Notes under the pieces: generated by a model
Seen by the model: only the letters and a program-made list of their open reading frames with translations
What the model was told of the DNA's origin: nothing
Database searches by the model: none
Position numbers and translations under genes: made by a program
Shown here: positions 1-9,748 of the stretch, piece after piece
Layout of the letters: each line of letters opens with the position of its first letter
How positions within the stretch are numbered: the stretch's first letter is position 1
Assembly: GCA_027924645.1 (NCBI GenBank)
Contig: BSBN01000829.1
Location: 8,804,001 to 8,868,000 of the forward strand
Length of the DNA stretch: 64,000 nucleotides
Reading direction: 5' to 3'
Origin: Cunninghamia lanceolata
Lineage: Eukaryota; Streptophyta; Pinopsida; Cupressales; Cupressaceae

Positions 1-123
1 CTGAAGAAGTTATGGTTGTTTGTATAGAACTGGTTCTGGTAGGCATTCAGTGGTGACAGAGTGTCACAGATTGGTCCGGTGAGCTCCGGAATTACATTCT
101 CTCATTCTGCAGATTGGAGGGAG
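1..123 (+). mobile_element. C1 Ty1/copia element, 3' end of internal region
   Basis: This is the last stretch of a copia element whose body lies to the left of the window. No domain can be read in so short a piece. It ends in a purine-rich tract (about 109-123, GATTGGAGGGAG followed by the LTR), the usual polypurine primer for plus-strand synthesis next to a 3' LTR. The following TG start of the LTR supports the boundary. Confidence 0.7.
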
Positions 124-986
124 TGTTGAAGAAGTTAGTGTGAAGTGACAACTTAATTTGTGCATTGTTTGGAGGTCTGGAAGAACCTTTTACATTATGA
201 CAGTGATGACAGACTGTGTTCTTGAAGTTCTGGATGAAGGAGAGAAGGATTCCAGTAAGTAGATGAAGTGCGGATGTTCTTGGTGATTTAGGAAAGCTTG
301 TGGTGATCTGTGGATCATGTCTAGTTCATGTTGGTGGTCCACATTGAAGTTAGAGTTTGTATTTGAAGAAAAACCACGGATTTTGGTGTTCTTCTTAAGA
401 CTGGCCAACTGGATGTATTACACGTCTTGCGTATGATCTTGTAGATGTTTGCCTACTTAGATGATTGTTCCTAAGTTGATGCCTTGTATAAATAAGGGTT
501 TGTGAATTCATTTTGATGTGTGGATTATGGTGATGAGAATGATATAGCAAAGAGAAGTGCGAAAGGCAGAGCAGGCATATTTGGGCTTAAATGGAACTAA
601 TCTAGGCATGGTAAAGATGTCAATCTCCAGTTCAAGTTTGTAATACTTGTTATCTTGTAGACAGTGTGTCTCTTGTAAGTAGTGTGCCTCTTTGTGAGCA
701 GTGTGCTTGGGCAATGAGCCCTAATTGGCATGTGCCATCCATTTTTCTTATTTTTCTAATAGAGAATAATCCTTGGGTTAATCACCCCGTGGTTTTTCCC
801 TTAACTAGGTTTTCCACGTCAAAATCTTGGTGTTTCATGTGTTGATGTGTATCTGCTTTAGTGTTTATGTCTTATGCTTCCATGAATGATTAATTGCTAT
901 GCTATTGATTAACAAAGTGGATTTAAGTGTTTGAATTGAAAGCGAATTAAGGATAACTGATTCACGCCCCCTCTCAGTTATCAACA
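124..986 (+). mobile_element. C1 3' LTR (copia)
   Basis: An 863-bp long terminal repeat bounded by a perfect 6-bp inverted repeat, TGTTGA at 124 and TCAACA ending at 986. A TATA box (TATAAATA, 487-494) marks the likely promoter. The downstream part has the signature of plant copia LTRs: a GTGGTTTTTCCC stretch near 790, a TTTTCCACGTC stretch near 811, and a C-rich CCCCCTCTCAG tract just before the end. It follows a polypurine tract, so it is a 3' LTR rather than a 5' one. Its target duplication cannot be tested because the other end is outside the window. Confidence 0.85.
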
Positions 987-1011
987 AAGTTGACTGTGAT
1001 CAAAATTTTAG

Positions 1012-1158
1012 AGCACTACAGGCCAAGCCTGCACAAAATTGTTGCAACTACTTGCCTCTATCAAAGACAAGTTGAATGAAGGAGCTGATCTCCGTCAAGC
1101 CAAACTTAAATTCTTTACCCAGCTACAACAACTGAAGGCTACCCTTAGCATGCACTAA
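1012..1158 (+). other. Short open frame of unknown origin
   Basis: A 48-codon open stretch following the stop at 1009-1011 and closed by TAA at 1156-1158. The reading is Leu, Lys and Gln rich and looks helical (for example LLQLLASIKDKLNEG and AKLKFFTQLQQLKATL), like the end of a coiled-coil protein. There is no start codon and no recognised domain. It lies immediately right of the C1 LTR and left of G2, so it may be flank of the C1 insertion. It could be a piece of a host gene, of another retroelement, or chance. Confidence 0.25.
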
Positions 1159-1743
1159 TCTATTCATATCTATATTATGCTTATTTCACGAAGTAAGCCT
1201 GGGCACAACACTAAAATTCAGGTCAGCAACAAAAGCAATAAATGAAGACAAATCTCCATTTTCATGTGCTAGGTTGTCATACCTACTGACCTCCTCATTC
1301 AAATTGAGAGAAAAAGAGAATACCTTCAACTCACATGGTAAAGCAAACTATGCCCAAGTGCACTGTTGATCCATAAAAGAAGACATATCTTCATACAAAT
1401 CAAAATGGAAAGAATCCATCACTAGTATACCTTCTAGTGGGGATGCTATCTATTCAAACTTAGGCATAAACATACCTTGCTGCTCATTCACATAAACGTC
1501 CCATACAAAGGACTCAATCTCTATTGTAGCACTAACACATTCAAGAGATAACAAGTCTTCCACATCCAAATGAAAGCACTCATAATCATTTGTAACTCCA
1601 CCAACTTCTCAAACAAATTTTTCATATGTTCTTCTACAAACTTCACATTCTGAATCATAAGCATGACTTAGGATGCAACTCAAAACATCAACACATAAAT
1701 CAATATAATGAGACACTTTAAATGAAGAACCATGTTCTTCCAA

Positions 1744-2355
1744 TTATCTCTTTGTTTTATTTTCACTCCAGCAACTTGTTGTGTCATATTCACTACTACA
1801 AATAGGATGATGCCACATTTCTTCTTCCACATTCATTTTTATTTTTTTTCCTTGTGGCTGAGATGAAGCACACTCTACATGAGGAAGACAACATACCTTG
1901 TACCAAAGAAACAAGTTCTCATATGCATCCACATGATCACCATCCTCAAAATTCAGGGCAAGCTCATCACATTGAAACTCTATGTTTGCACCAACAACTA
2001 TCTCTGATCAGTTATCATCATGTGTAGCCACCTCCAAATCTACCTCGCGCAGACAAGCATTACTTGCTTCATCATAAATAGGAACAAAGGAGGCCAATTC
2101 ATCAAACAAGAAACAAGTTCCTTTCTCACCATCCACTTCATTTACTTGTGCATAGTCTTCATAATCAACTTTACAGGTTGATTCAACTTGTTGCTGACTT
2201 ATGCACACAACATCCTCATTGTTCACTAGGCCACACACCTCAACATTGGGCTGGAATTCATCATCGGTTTCATCATCATTATTTTTACTTGATGAACTAT
2301 CCAGATGATAGAATGCTAGTGCACTCACCACTTTCATCATCTGCATCACTGCCAT
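1744..2355 (-). pseudogene. G2 region after gag, acidic, unrecognised
   Basis: Two broken minus-strand frames (2355-2008 and 1932-1744) downstream of the gag domain. The first is strongly acidic, with runs such as NNDDETDDEF and several Glu/Asp-Val repeats, and has no zinc knuckle or protease motif that I can see. The second has a few cysteines but no clear CX2C pattern. By position it should be the gag-protease linker or a lineage-specific extension of the G2 polyprotein. Function not recognised. Confidence 0.4.
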
Positions 2356-2425
2356 GCATTATATCAGCACCTTCATTTACTTCTACCCTTCTGAATACAC
2401 AATCATCATGTCACACTACATTCAT

Positions 2426-3384
2426 CTATTTTTTTGTATCCACATTGCTGATGTCTAGATCAACATGTTTGTTACTGACAGCACATGTATTTGTGGACAA
2501 CAAACCCTTTATGTAGTCATCTCTCACCTTCTCCATGGAGTCTAGGGATAAATATGCCTGCTGCATACTTGTTATCTTCAAATCTTCCTGCACATAACCA
2601 AATCTAGTCTCATATTCTTCGAAAAACATATCAATACAAGCAAGAATGTTAGGTCTGAAATTATTTGGAATATGGGAAAGAGCAACAACAAACCTATGAC
2701 CAAAATCCTTTCTTGAATCTCCCTCTTGTTTTCTAATTTTTTCTAGTTCTATGCAAGTTCATTCCATGAGGCAAAGGACTACCCTAGAAAACTTTTGATC
2801 CACTCTCTTGCCTTTCCATGCAAGGACCTAACAAAGAACCTCATGTCTTCATTGTCAAACTGATGTTCATCCATGAATTCCAAAAATATGTTAACATGTG
2901 TGTCCCCTTCCCAAATATTATACCCATAAAACTTGGGCAACTATTTGTAGACCTTGGTTGGCATACTCATTATTTTGTAATCAACCCATGAGAGGTCTAG
3001 CTGATCATACACAGGATCTAAGGGAGGAGCAGGGGATTGGTAAAACTAATTTTTAGGGACAATAGGGAATGCATTGGACTTGATCCTAGACTTTAGCAGT
3101 CTGATCTAAATTTCTATTTCTTGTTCTTGCTGCAATAATGACTCCAGCAACTGTTTGGTTTTATCAATTTCATACTACTGAACTACTAAATCATTATAAT
3201 TTTGCATGGGTGCATATAGGTTTTGGTTTGTATAACATGCAGAGCCATGACTAGAATATGCATTTCTAGGATGGTCATGGGAATCCATGCCCATATAGTT
3301 TCTAGTGTCTAATATATATGAAGACTCAGATGGTAGATCATCTCTAAGGTATCTAGGCTCATACCAATTAGCTATGACTTAAAC
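2426..3384 (-). pseudogene. G2 gag remnant (retrotransposon gag domain)
   Basis: Capsid-type protein of a Ty3/gypsy element, read in pieces on the minus strand. An N-terminal disordered, Tyr/Asn-rich part (about 3384-3100) is followed by the conserved core beginning near LPKFYGYNIWEGDTHV, then a helix ending in FFVRSLHGKAREWIKS (about 2950-2790), the usual 'folding then W-x-W' layout of retrotransposon gag. After a frame change it continues with RFVVALSHIPNNFRPN and the C-terminal helices to about 2426. Several in-frame stops and at least one frameshift break it. The lineage cannot be fixed without pol. Confidence 0.65.
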
Positions 3385-3824
3385 ATCCTATAATGTGGGG
3401 CAAAATATTGAGGCATAGAAATTTTGTTCCTTCAACATGACAGGAACAACAAACTCCAAAAGTTAGGAAGAAAACTAGGTACCTTTAATTTCACCAATTG
3501 TTGCACCTTGAGATGGAGCATTTGAATCACCAACAACACAACCAGAACAACAATGAGAAAACGTAGTTGTTTGACAGTAGAGTCGTCACCTCTTTGAAAG
3601 AGGAAATCCTTGAACCATGATTGTTCTTCAAGGGTATGACTGATTCTGGATTCATCTCACCAGTAGAGTCATCAAATTTTTAACCCAACAGTACATAGGC
3701 AGTAGTCTGTTGGTATCAATTGAAATGCTATTAACTTACCCATGTCAACAAACTACACCTGACAATGGCTACAAATTGACTATTGTAGGGGTCTACATTC
3801 TTTTATGACCTTTTAATCCTTGCC

Positions 3825-4390
3825 CAGCAATGGCACCAAAATGCTGGCATAAGTTGACATGTTGCCAACTTAGACACAACAACAAATTACACCACTGCAA
3901 ACCTACTGTTACAAGGGTATTAAAAATATATCCAGCTGCATAGAACTTGACAATGACTAAAGTAACTTTTGTCCCCAACAACAGCACCAAAATGTTGTTG
4001 TAAGTTGATGGGCTACCGACTTACACAGAGAAATAAACTACGGCTAGCAATGACTGCAAATAGGGGTCTTCAAATTTGAACCAAAGGATCACTATCCTTG
4101 GCAATGGTGCCAAAATGTTGGCATAAGTTGATGGGATGCCAACTTACCCAAACACAATGCACAACTACAAACTGACTATTACAAGGGGGATTCAAACTAA
4201 TCAACCTTCTGATTCATTCCTGAAAATGGTGCCAAAATGTTGGTGTAAGTTGACGAGCTGCCAACTTACCCACAACAACAAATTGTGCCACTGCAAACTC
4301 ACTGTTACCAAAGGCGTGTTGCGAAGGTCCTCAAAATTTTACAAGGATATACTCCCCGACAATGGCATCAAAATGTTGGTTCCCAAAATA
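3825..4390 (-). repeat. Tandem array of PBS-like units in the G2 leader
   Basis: Five units begin near 3831, 3981, 4105, 4225 and 4372 (spacing 150, 124, 120 and 147 bp). On the plus strand each has a version of TGGCACCAAAATGTTGG, usually followed by TAAGTTGA, a short palindrome, and CAACTTAC. Read on the minus strand each carries CCAACATTTTGGTGCCATTG, which resembles the junction of an LTR end (CCAACA) with a primer-binding site of the tRNA-Asp type (TGGCGCCGTTGCC). The rightmost copy abuts the real LTR; the other four are extra copies between LTR and gag. Confidence 0.65.
4356..4373 (-). other. G2 primer-binding site, probably tRNA-Asp
   Basis: On the minus strand the LTR end CCAACA is followed within two or three bases by TGATGCCATTGTCGGGGA. 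It matches the plant tRNA-Asp type site TGGCGCCGTTGCCGGGGA at 14 of 18 positions, and all four differences are G-to-A or C-to-T transitions, as expected from decay of methylated DNA. This is the copy that sits directly at the LTR and so is the probable working site. Confidence 0.6.
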
Positions 4391-5618
4391 AATCCAACCC
4401 AAAACTCTAAGACATTCTTAAGATACCCAAACCGGGGACTGTCGTTAAGCTGAAAGGAAGAGGTTTATCAACAAGTAAAGAGGATTTTTAGCCAACTACA
4501 GGAGTGGGTAGACTCCTTTCCACTTTGAGCTCAACATAGACTCTAGAGGATATTCCAAGGGGTATACCTAAATAAGTATTAAGTTCAAACTAGATGAACA
4601 ACTCAAAATATTCGACAACCAAAGCTAACTCATTATCTTAACTCCAAAACCTGTTACTAAGTCAAGAATGATTGGTTGTCACATAGCCCCTATATAGCTG
4701 ATTTCAACTATGTGAATGTACATGCACAGGATGGATGGTTTTTACCCTGAACCACAGATGAATGATTTGTTTAATTTAAAAGAGTGTTTAATCCATCTCT
4801 AATATGGACTGATGCCTACTCTATTGGGCAACTAAGTCATAAGCAATAAAGAGAGAAGAAAAGGATTGAACCAACATCAATAGAAAACTAAAATGTATTC
4901 ACATACATTTCTCAGATTTTATTTCACACAATGGACATACTTAATTATCTAAAACCAAACTATAATGACCCATTTACAATAAAGAGAAGACTCAAAATAA
5001 AGCTTGTATTGACTTTAAATGTTGTCACACACACACATTACCAAATCTCTATTACAATCGTACTAGTAAATGTGGTGAAGGAAAACATAAAACTACGATT
5101 ATACATTCCCCTAAATCTTTACAAATGGACATGGAGATATAAAAATGCATAAAATATTCTTTACAATACATTCATATGCTACATCAAAACACATTTCTCC
5201 ATTTACTACCTAGACTAGCTTGATTTGAAGCCCTGAAACTCTTCTGAGTAACTACCTACTAGACAATTGGCTTAGTGACCAACCTTGAGAAAGTCTTTCA
5301 AACATTTATATATAGTAATCCTGTAGCTCCATGATTTTTGAAATCCCAGTCAACAAGCAACAGGACAGTAATAAATGAGGCACATGGTCATGCCAAAAAA
5401 TCAGTGGACTTATTGGGTGCCCATGCCCTAAAAATTAATTTGCATCCTTGCAAGAACTTGTAGAGAATAAGGGATATTGGAATACACCATCTCCATATCA
5501 AATTATGTACCTACATAATGATGGGGAACACTATTCCAGCCACTATATAACATTTATATTTCTGCATTCATGGGAGCCAAGGGGAAAAATGGCACTTTAA
5601 AATAATATCCTGCCAACA
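4374..5618 (-). mobile_element. G2 5' LTR (gypsy)
   Basis: A 1245-bp segment bounded by a perfect 6-bp inverted repeat: plus-strand TGTTGG at 4374-4379 and CCAACA at 5613-5618. The left edge abuts the primer-binding site, which fixes the orientation as minus. No second copy is present in the window, so the LTR call rests on the termini and the adjoining PBS. The inside shows no coding sequence; the short frame near 4931-5152 looks like chance. Confidence 0.65.
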
Positions 5619-5639
5619 GTATTTGTAAAGATTTTACAA

Positions 5640-6620
5640 CACTTCAAAATTATTAAGGCCTTTATACTTTATTAATTCATGCTTTACTTTTGATTCTGTA
5701 CTTTAATTTTACCTTATCGACAAAAATCCTCCAATGGGAACTAGCCTCCACCTACATCATCAACAAATCTCATCATTCTAGAACATAGCCTGTGTTGCCC
5801 TCTATCAACAAGTTTGATCTTTTTCAAACTTTGCCTTCATCTATTGTTTATGCCCTTTGTCAGTGAATTTGGTCATTTGAGAACAAGCCATTTTCCCCCT
5901 TCATTGGCAAATCTTTAATTTGCCAAACTCATCCCTTTTATTGCCCTTATCAGTGATTCCACACTTTCTTGAACCTAGAGGTCTTTGTATCTGTTTCCAC
6001 CTTTATCAACAAAAGTCAATTTTGCCAAACTCCATCTATTTTAGCCTTTCATTTACATCATCAACAAATTTCCATTTTGCCAAACTCCACTCATTTTTCC
6101 TTTATCGGCAAAACTCACCATTTCAGAACCAAGGGCCTTTATCAGCAAAATCTACATTATTCACACCAAGAGGAAGGCCCCATTTCTCCTTGTCCGTAAA
6201 ATGCCATATTGGGAAACCTACCAAATCCTAAACTAATCACTAGTTTGGCACTTCACCGATTCTCCAACAAGTACATTTTCTCCTCTGCCTTTGTCAATTT
6301 TACCTTATTGACAAACTAGCTGTCAGGAAAACCACTCAGCAGTGAACTTGGAGATTCATGAGCCTCCAACTTCGTTGACAAAGCAATCCCATGTCTTCTC
6401 CATGCCATAGAAATTTTACGTCGTGGCAACCTCCTTCCTTTGTCAGTGAAATCCGCCATCGGTGAACCTCACCATCAGTGAACTAACAAGTTCACTAAAA
6501 ACAACATTCGTTGACAAAGGGCTTCATCCTCTGACTTTGTCACAAGCCTATTTTCTTTGTCTCATTGCTGCCAAATACCCCCTTTTCTCTGTTGTTGCCT
6601 TATCGGTGAATCAACTAAAA
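5640..6620. repeat. Array of a degenerate short motif
   Basis: About twenty imperfect copies of a motif close to TTTATCRRCAAA (also TTTGTCAGTGAA and CGTTGACAAA), spaced some 30-60 bp apart. Many are followed by ATTTTGCCAAACTCC or similar. Examples start near 5717, 5756, 5805, 5857, 6003, 6059, 6103, 6137, 6307, 6373, 6442, 6507 and 6601. The spacing is not constant, so this is not a simple satellite. Open frames across it (5920-6231) are a by-product of the repeat and match nothing known to me. Confidence 0.5.
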
Positions 6621-7114
6621 GTTGAACTCTAGAAAAGTTCACGAGTTCAAAAAAAAGATTATTTGCCGACGAAGGCAAAACATGGAAAATATTCTAAGGA
6701 AAGAAACCAATTTTGACCAAGGCAAAAACACAAAAGGCCAAACTTTAACCAAGCATAACTTTTTCATTTTAAGGAATTTTGAGATGCTTCAAATGACAAA
6801 GTTCCTTAGAATTGAATTATCTATCCAATGTAGGCATTTGCTAATACATTTGCATATGATTTTTGGATTATTGGGGGCAAAAAGGCAAAATGAGAAAAAA
6901 AATTCTAAGAGCCAACAAGGAGAAGGGAATGAAAAGGAGAAAAAAGATAAAGAAGTAACCACCTCTCACAATGAATTACAAATTCCAAGGTGTTCCTAAG
7001 GTTTCTAAAATTAAGAGTGAGTTGGCCAATATCAATGACACTGATCTAGGACACATTGACTTATATTAGTTAAACTCAGACACCTTTGCAACAGATGCAA
7101 CTCCCAGAGCAAAG
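6621..7114. other. Unassigned interval
   Basis: No recognisable gene. A purine-rich Lys/Glu-coding frame (6622-6999) has no start context or domain that I recognise and is probably chance in an A-rich stretch. It directly precedes the C3 LTR, so it is pre-insertion DNA of unknown origin. Confidence 0.4.
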
Positions 7115-8146
7115 TGTTGGGAATTAAGGTGTCTCAACCTTGGTAATTCCTTGTATTATTTCATTGTATTTATTAATTCATTGCCTATTGTATAATTTGG
7201 ATGCAAATCCTATGTTGTCATATTATGGGAGATGGCACGCTGATGTGTCATCCTACATGGCATATGACCACATGTAATTTTTTCCTCACATGAGGAGTTA
7301 GGTGCCCCACTTAGTGGTAGGAATATTTTTCCATGTATCGACATCTTGAATGTTGTGTAAGGGAATGTTGACCGTAATGGTCATGACAGATTCCTATGAC
7401 GAAGTTATGACATGTAAGAGTTAGAAATAGAAGCTGGTAAGACAAGTGAAGACATGTGTCAAGGAGCATCTTTAAGAAAGGCATCTTTGGGCGCCCCAAT
7501 GTGGACTATGACATGTTGTAAGAGAATATGCTATGTATAGCCTGTGTATGATAGATTCTCTTACATCTATAAGTTATGATAGCTATGACAGATTTTATGA
7601 TGGTCGTAAGAGTCATAAGAGCATCTGTCATAGCCCATTTTGTAAATAGGTGACCTCTTTGGGATGGAGTGTGTGGACAAGTGTCAAAAGCATCTTAGAA
7701 TGTTGACCAAGTGTCCATAAGCATGGGTTCTAGGCCATGAGGCCAAGTTGAATGTCCATTCCAAGATACAGGCAATTTTCCCTTGTATTTTCTATATAAA
7801 CAGGTGCTTTGAGGAGGAGTGGTATTATGTGATTGATAGGTACTGTTATGCTACTGGATTGACTTCAGACATGACTGTCAAAGACTATTGAGAGCTTACA
7901 TTGCAAGTGTATTGTAAACCATATTCAATTTTGATAATACATTGTCCAGGTTTTTGAGTGGGGTTTTTCCCACGTTATATCTTGTCTCTCTTCTTCTGTC
8001 TTCTTTCTAGTTCTATGTGTATTGGTGCAATATCTCTGTTATATGTTTCATGTTTCTGTAATTGTTAAGATTAAATTGAATTTGCATAGATCTCCCCTCA
8101 TTAGATTAGTGTAGGAAGCGATTTATGCACACCTAGCTTCCTTTCA
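7115..8146 (+). mobile_element. C3 5' LTR (copia)
   Basis: A 1032-bp LTR beginning TGTTGGGAATT and ending TTCCTTTCA, followed by the primer-binding site. It holds a TATA box (CTATATAAAC, about 7792-7801) and, further on, the typical copia stretch GTTTTTCCCACGTT (about 7963-7976). Upstream of the TATA box, between about 7370 and 7640, repeats of TATGACA, GTAAGAG and CATAAGAG recur and look like U3 enhancer repeats. No 3' LTR is present because the element is cut at 9302. Confidence 0.8.
7792..7801 (+). promoter_or_regulatory. C3 LTR TATA box
   Basis: CTATATAAAC in the second half of the 5' LTR, in the expected place for the U3/R boundary of a copia element. Transcription would start some 25-35 bases downstream. 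Confidence 0.6.
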
Positions 8147-8148
8147 GT

Positions 8149-8159
8149 TGGTATCAGAG
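8149..8159 (+). other. C3 primer-binding site, initiator tRNA-Met
   Basis: TGGTATCAGAG lies three bases after the LTR end. This is the classic plant copia primer site complementary to the 3' end of initiator tRNA-Met, and it confirms the 5' LTR and its orientation. Confidence 0.85.
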
Positions 8160-8263
8160 ATTGATCACCTTTGGTCCTAGTTGTTGGGTAGGGGTTTTTT
8201 GAGCTGATCTTACATTGAGTGGGAGCCTATGTAGAGTATTTTGAATCTTATTATAGCAAGGCA

Positions 8264-9302
8264 ATGGCAAGCACATTCAGAAGGGTAGAGGTGGAGAAAT
8301 TCAATGGCACTAATTTTGAGCTGTGGAAGCTCAAGATGGAAGACATGCATGTTGATTGAGACCTATGGGAAACCGTTGATGGCACAAAACCTACAGCTAT
8401 GTCACAAGCTGATTGGGATCTCAAAGATCAGAAGGCTAAGTGTCTCATAAGACTTAGTATTCCTGATTCTATCCTGTTAAATATCCATGAGGAGAAAACT
8501 TCAAACTTGCTTTGGAAGAAGTTGGGAGATGTGTATCAAGCCAAATCCTTGGTTAACAAACTTTTTCTGGGAAAGAAGTTGTATTCTCTTCAAATGGAGG
8601 ATAGGGGATCTGTTACAGATCATATGAATGCTTTCAACATGTTGGTTGTACAAGTGACATTTGTTGTCATGAAGATGGAGGAGGAGGATCACTGTATGAC
8701 CTTGCTTTGTTCTTTTTTAGACTTGTCAGATCATCTTGTCATGGCTATTAGAAGCACCACATCCACATTCAAAATGGATGAAGTGGTTTCTTCATTGTTA
8801 TCTGAAGAGATGCAGAAAAAGTCTTCTGAGGTAACCAAAGAGGCTCTTACAGTTCGTGGAAGACCTAAGGAGAAAGGGAAAAAGAAGGACAAGAAAGATG
8901 AGAAGGGTAGATCTAAATCTCCTGGAAAGTCCAAGGCTCTCTATTGGAACTATGGCAAAACTAGGCATTTCCAAAAGGAAAAGAAAAAGAAGAAGAAGAA
9001 GAACCTAGATTCAGATTCTGACAAGTCACAAGATGATGGTGATGCTTTCATCATAGCCCTAGCAACCCATGTATTTGATGATGTGTGGCTAATCGATTCT
9101 GATGCAACATTCCACATGACCTTACATTGAGACTAGTTTACGAAGTAGGAGGAGTTTGATGGTGGAAGGGTGTATCTGGGTGATGACTCTCATATGAAGA
9201 TTGTTGGTCATGGAAGAGTCTCTATCTAATTCCCTAATGGACGAGTGAAGGGGATATCTAGGGTTATGCACATCCCAGGCTTAGCACGGAACCTGCTTTC
9301 CA
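8264..9302 (+). pseudogene. C3 gag-protease, truncated copia polyprotein
   Basis: ATG at 8264 (context GGCAATGGC) opens a copia gag: the start FNGTNFELWKLKMEDMHV is typical. A TGA at 8357-8359 stands where Arg (CGA) is expected; after it the frame is open to 9130. The gag core spans about 8264-8860, then comes a Lys-rich linker. The zinc knuckle (about 8937-8985) is ruined: both leading cysteines are Tyr and the last is lost (ALYWNYGKTRHFQKE). The protease active site reads DSDA instead of DSGA (about 9094-9105). Past TGA at 9128 the pre-integrase region (YLGDDSHMKIVGHGR, then HIPGLARNLLS) continues to 9302 and stops abruptly at a junction with unrelated sequence. Not functional. Confidence 0.85.
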
Positions 9303-9748
9303 TAAGAACAAGTCAGATATCGAGTTCTTGATGCCTATGTGCATACAACCTAGGGGTCAGCTTACATATATGGTCAAACAGGAGATATGTACCTAGGGAA
9401 CACTGATCTAAATGTATGGACAACCAAATTACAGAAGGGCAGTGGAATGCCCCTACTTATCAACATATATAATTTAGGTATGTGGCATGCTGGGGGGTTC
9501 CCATATGTGAAAAAAGCCATCAAGATGGTAGTAGAATGTGCCAATAATTACAATATCCACACTAGAAGGGTGGAGAAACATGTCAGATGTATGCAGATTT
9601 TTCAGTCGCGGGCATTACCTCTGCATTCAATTTTGCCATCAGGACCTAATCTATACAAGATCAACCTAGGAGCCCTAGAGAAATAATATGAGGGAAGTTA
9701 TAAGGATTGTAGTAAAATCATGTTCTCATGGAGAGATAGTGAAAATAC
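9303..9748 (+). pseudogene. 3' ORF of a G1-family element, upstream copy, N-terminal part
   Basis: From 9303 the sequence is homologous to 38988 onward in G1. It encodes the first visible part of the long 3' ORF (for example GSGMPLLINIYN and GMWHAGGFPYVKKA), with frameshifts and a TAA at 9684. The left edge is a junction with C3 gag, so the start of this copy is missing. The right edge is the insertion at 9749. I do not recognise the protein; see the entry at 38933. Confidence 0.7.

Larger units (their letters stand above)
1700..5618 (-). mobile_element. G2, truncated Ty3/gypsy element
   Basis: On the minus strand, from right to left, the order is an LTR (4374-5618), a primer-binding site beside it, a repeated leader and a broken gag (about 3384 to 2426), followed by an acidic region. 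This is the 5' half of a gypsy element. I could not find protease, reverse transcriptase, integrase or a 3' LTR, so it is truncated to the left of about 1700. The right flank after the LTR is GTATT; the partner target duplication is lost. The stretch 1160-1700 holds no recognisable coding sequence and may be either decayed G2 or flank. Confidence 0.7.

Noticed and set aside
2148..2516. Plus-strand open frame of 122 codons
   Set aside because: It lies antisense to the G2 acidic region and has no domain or start context; a shadow frame.
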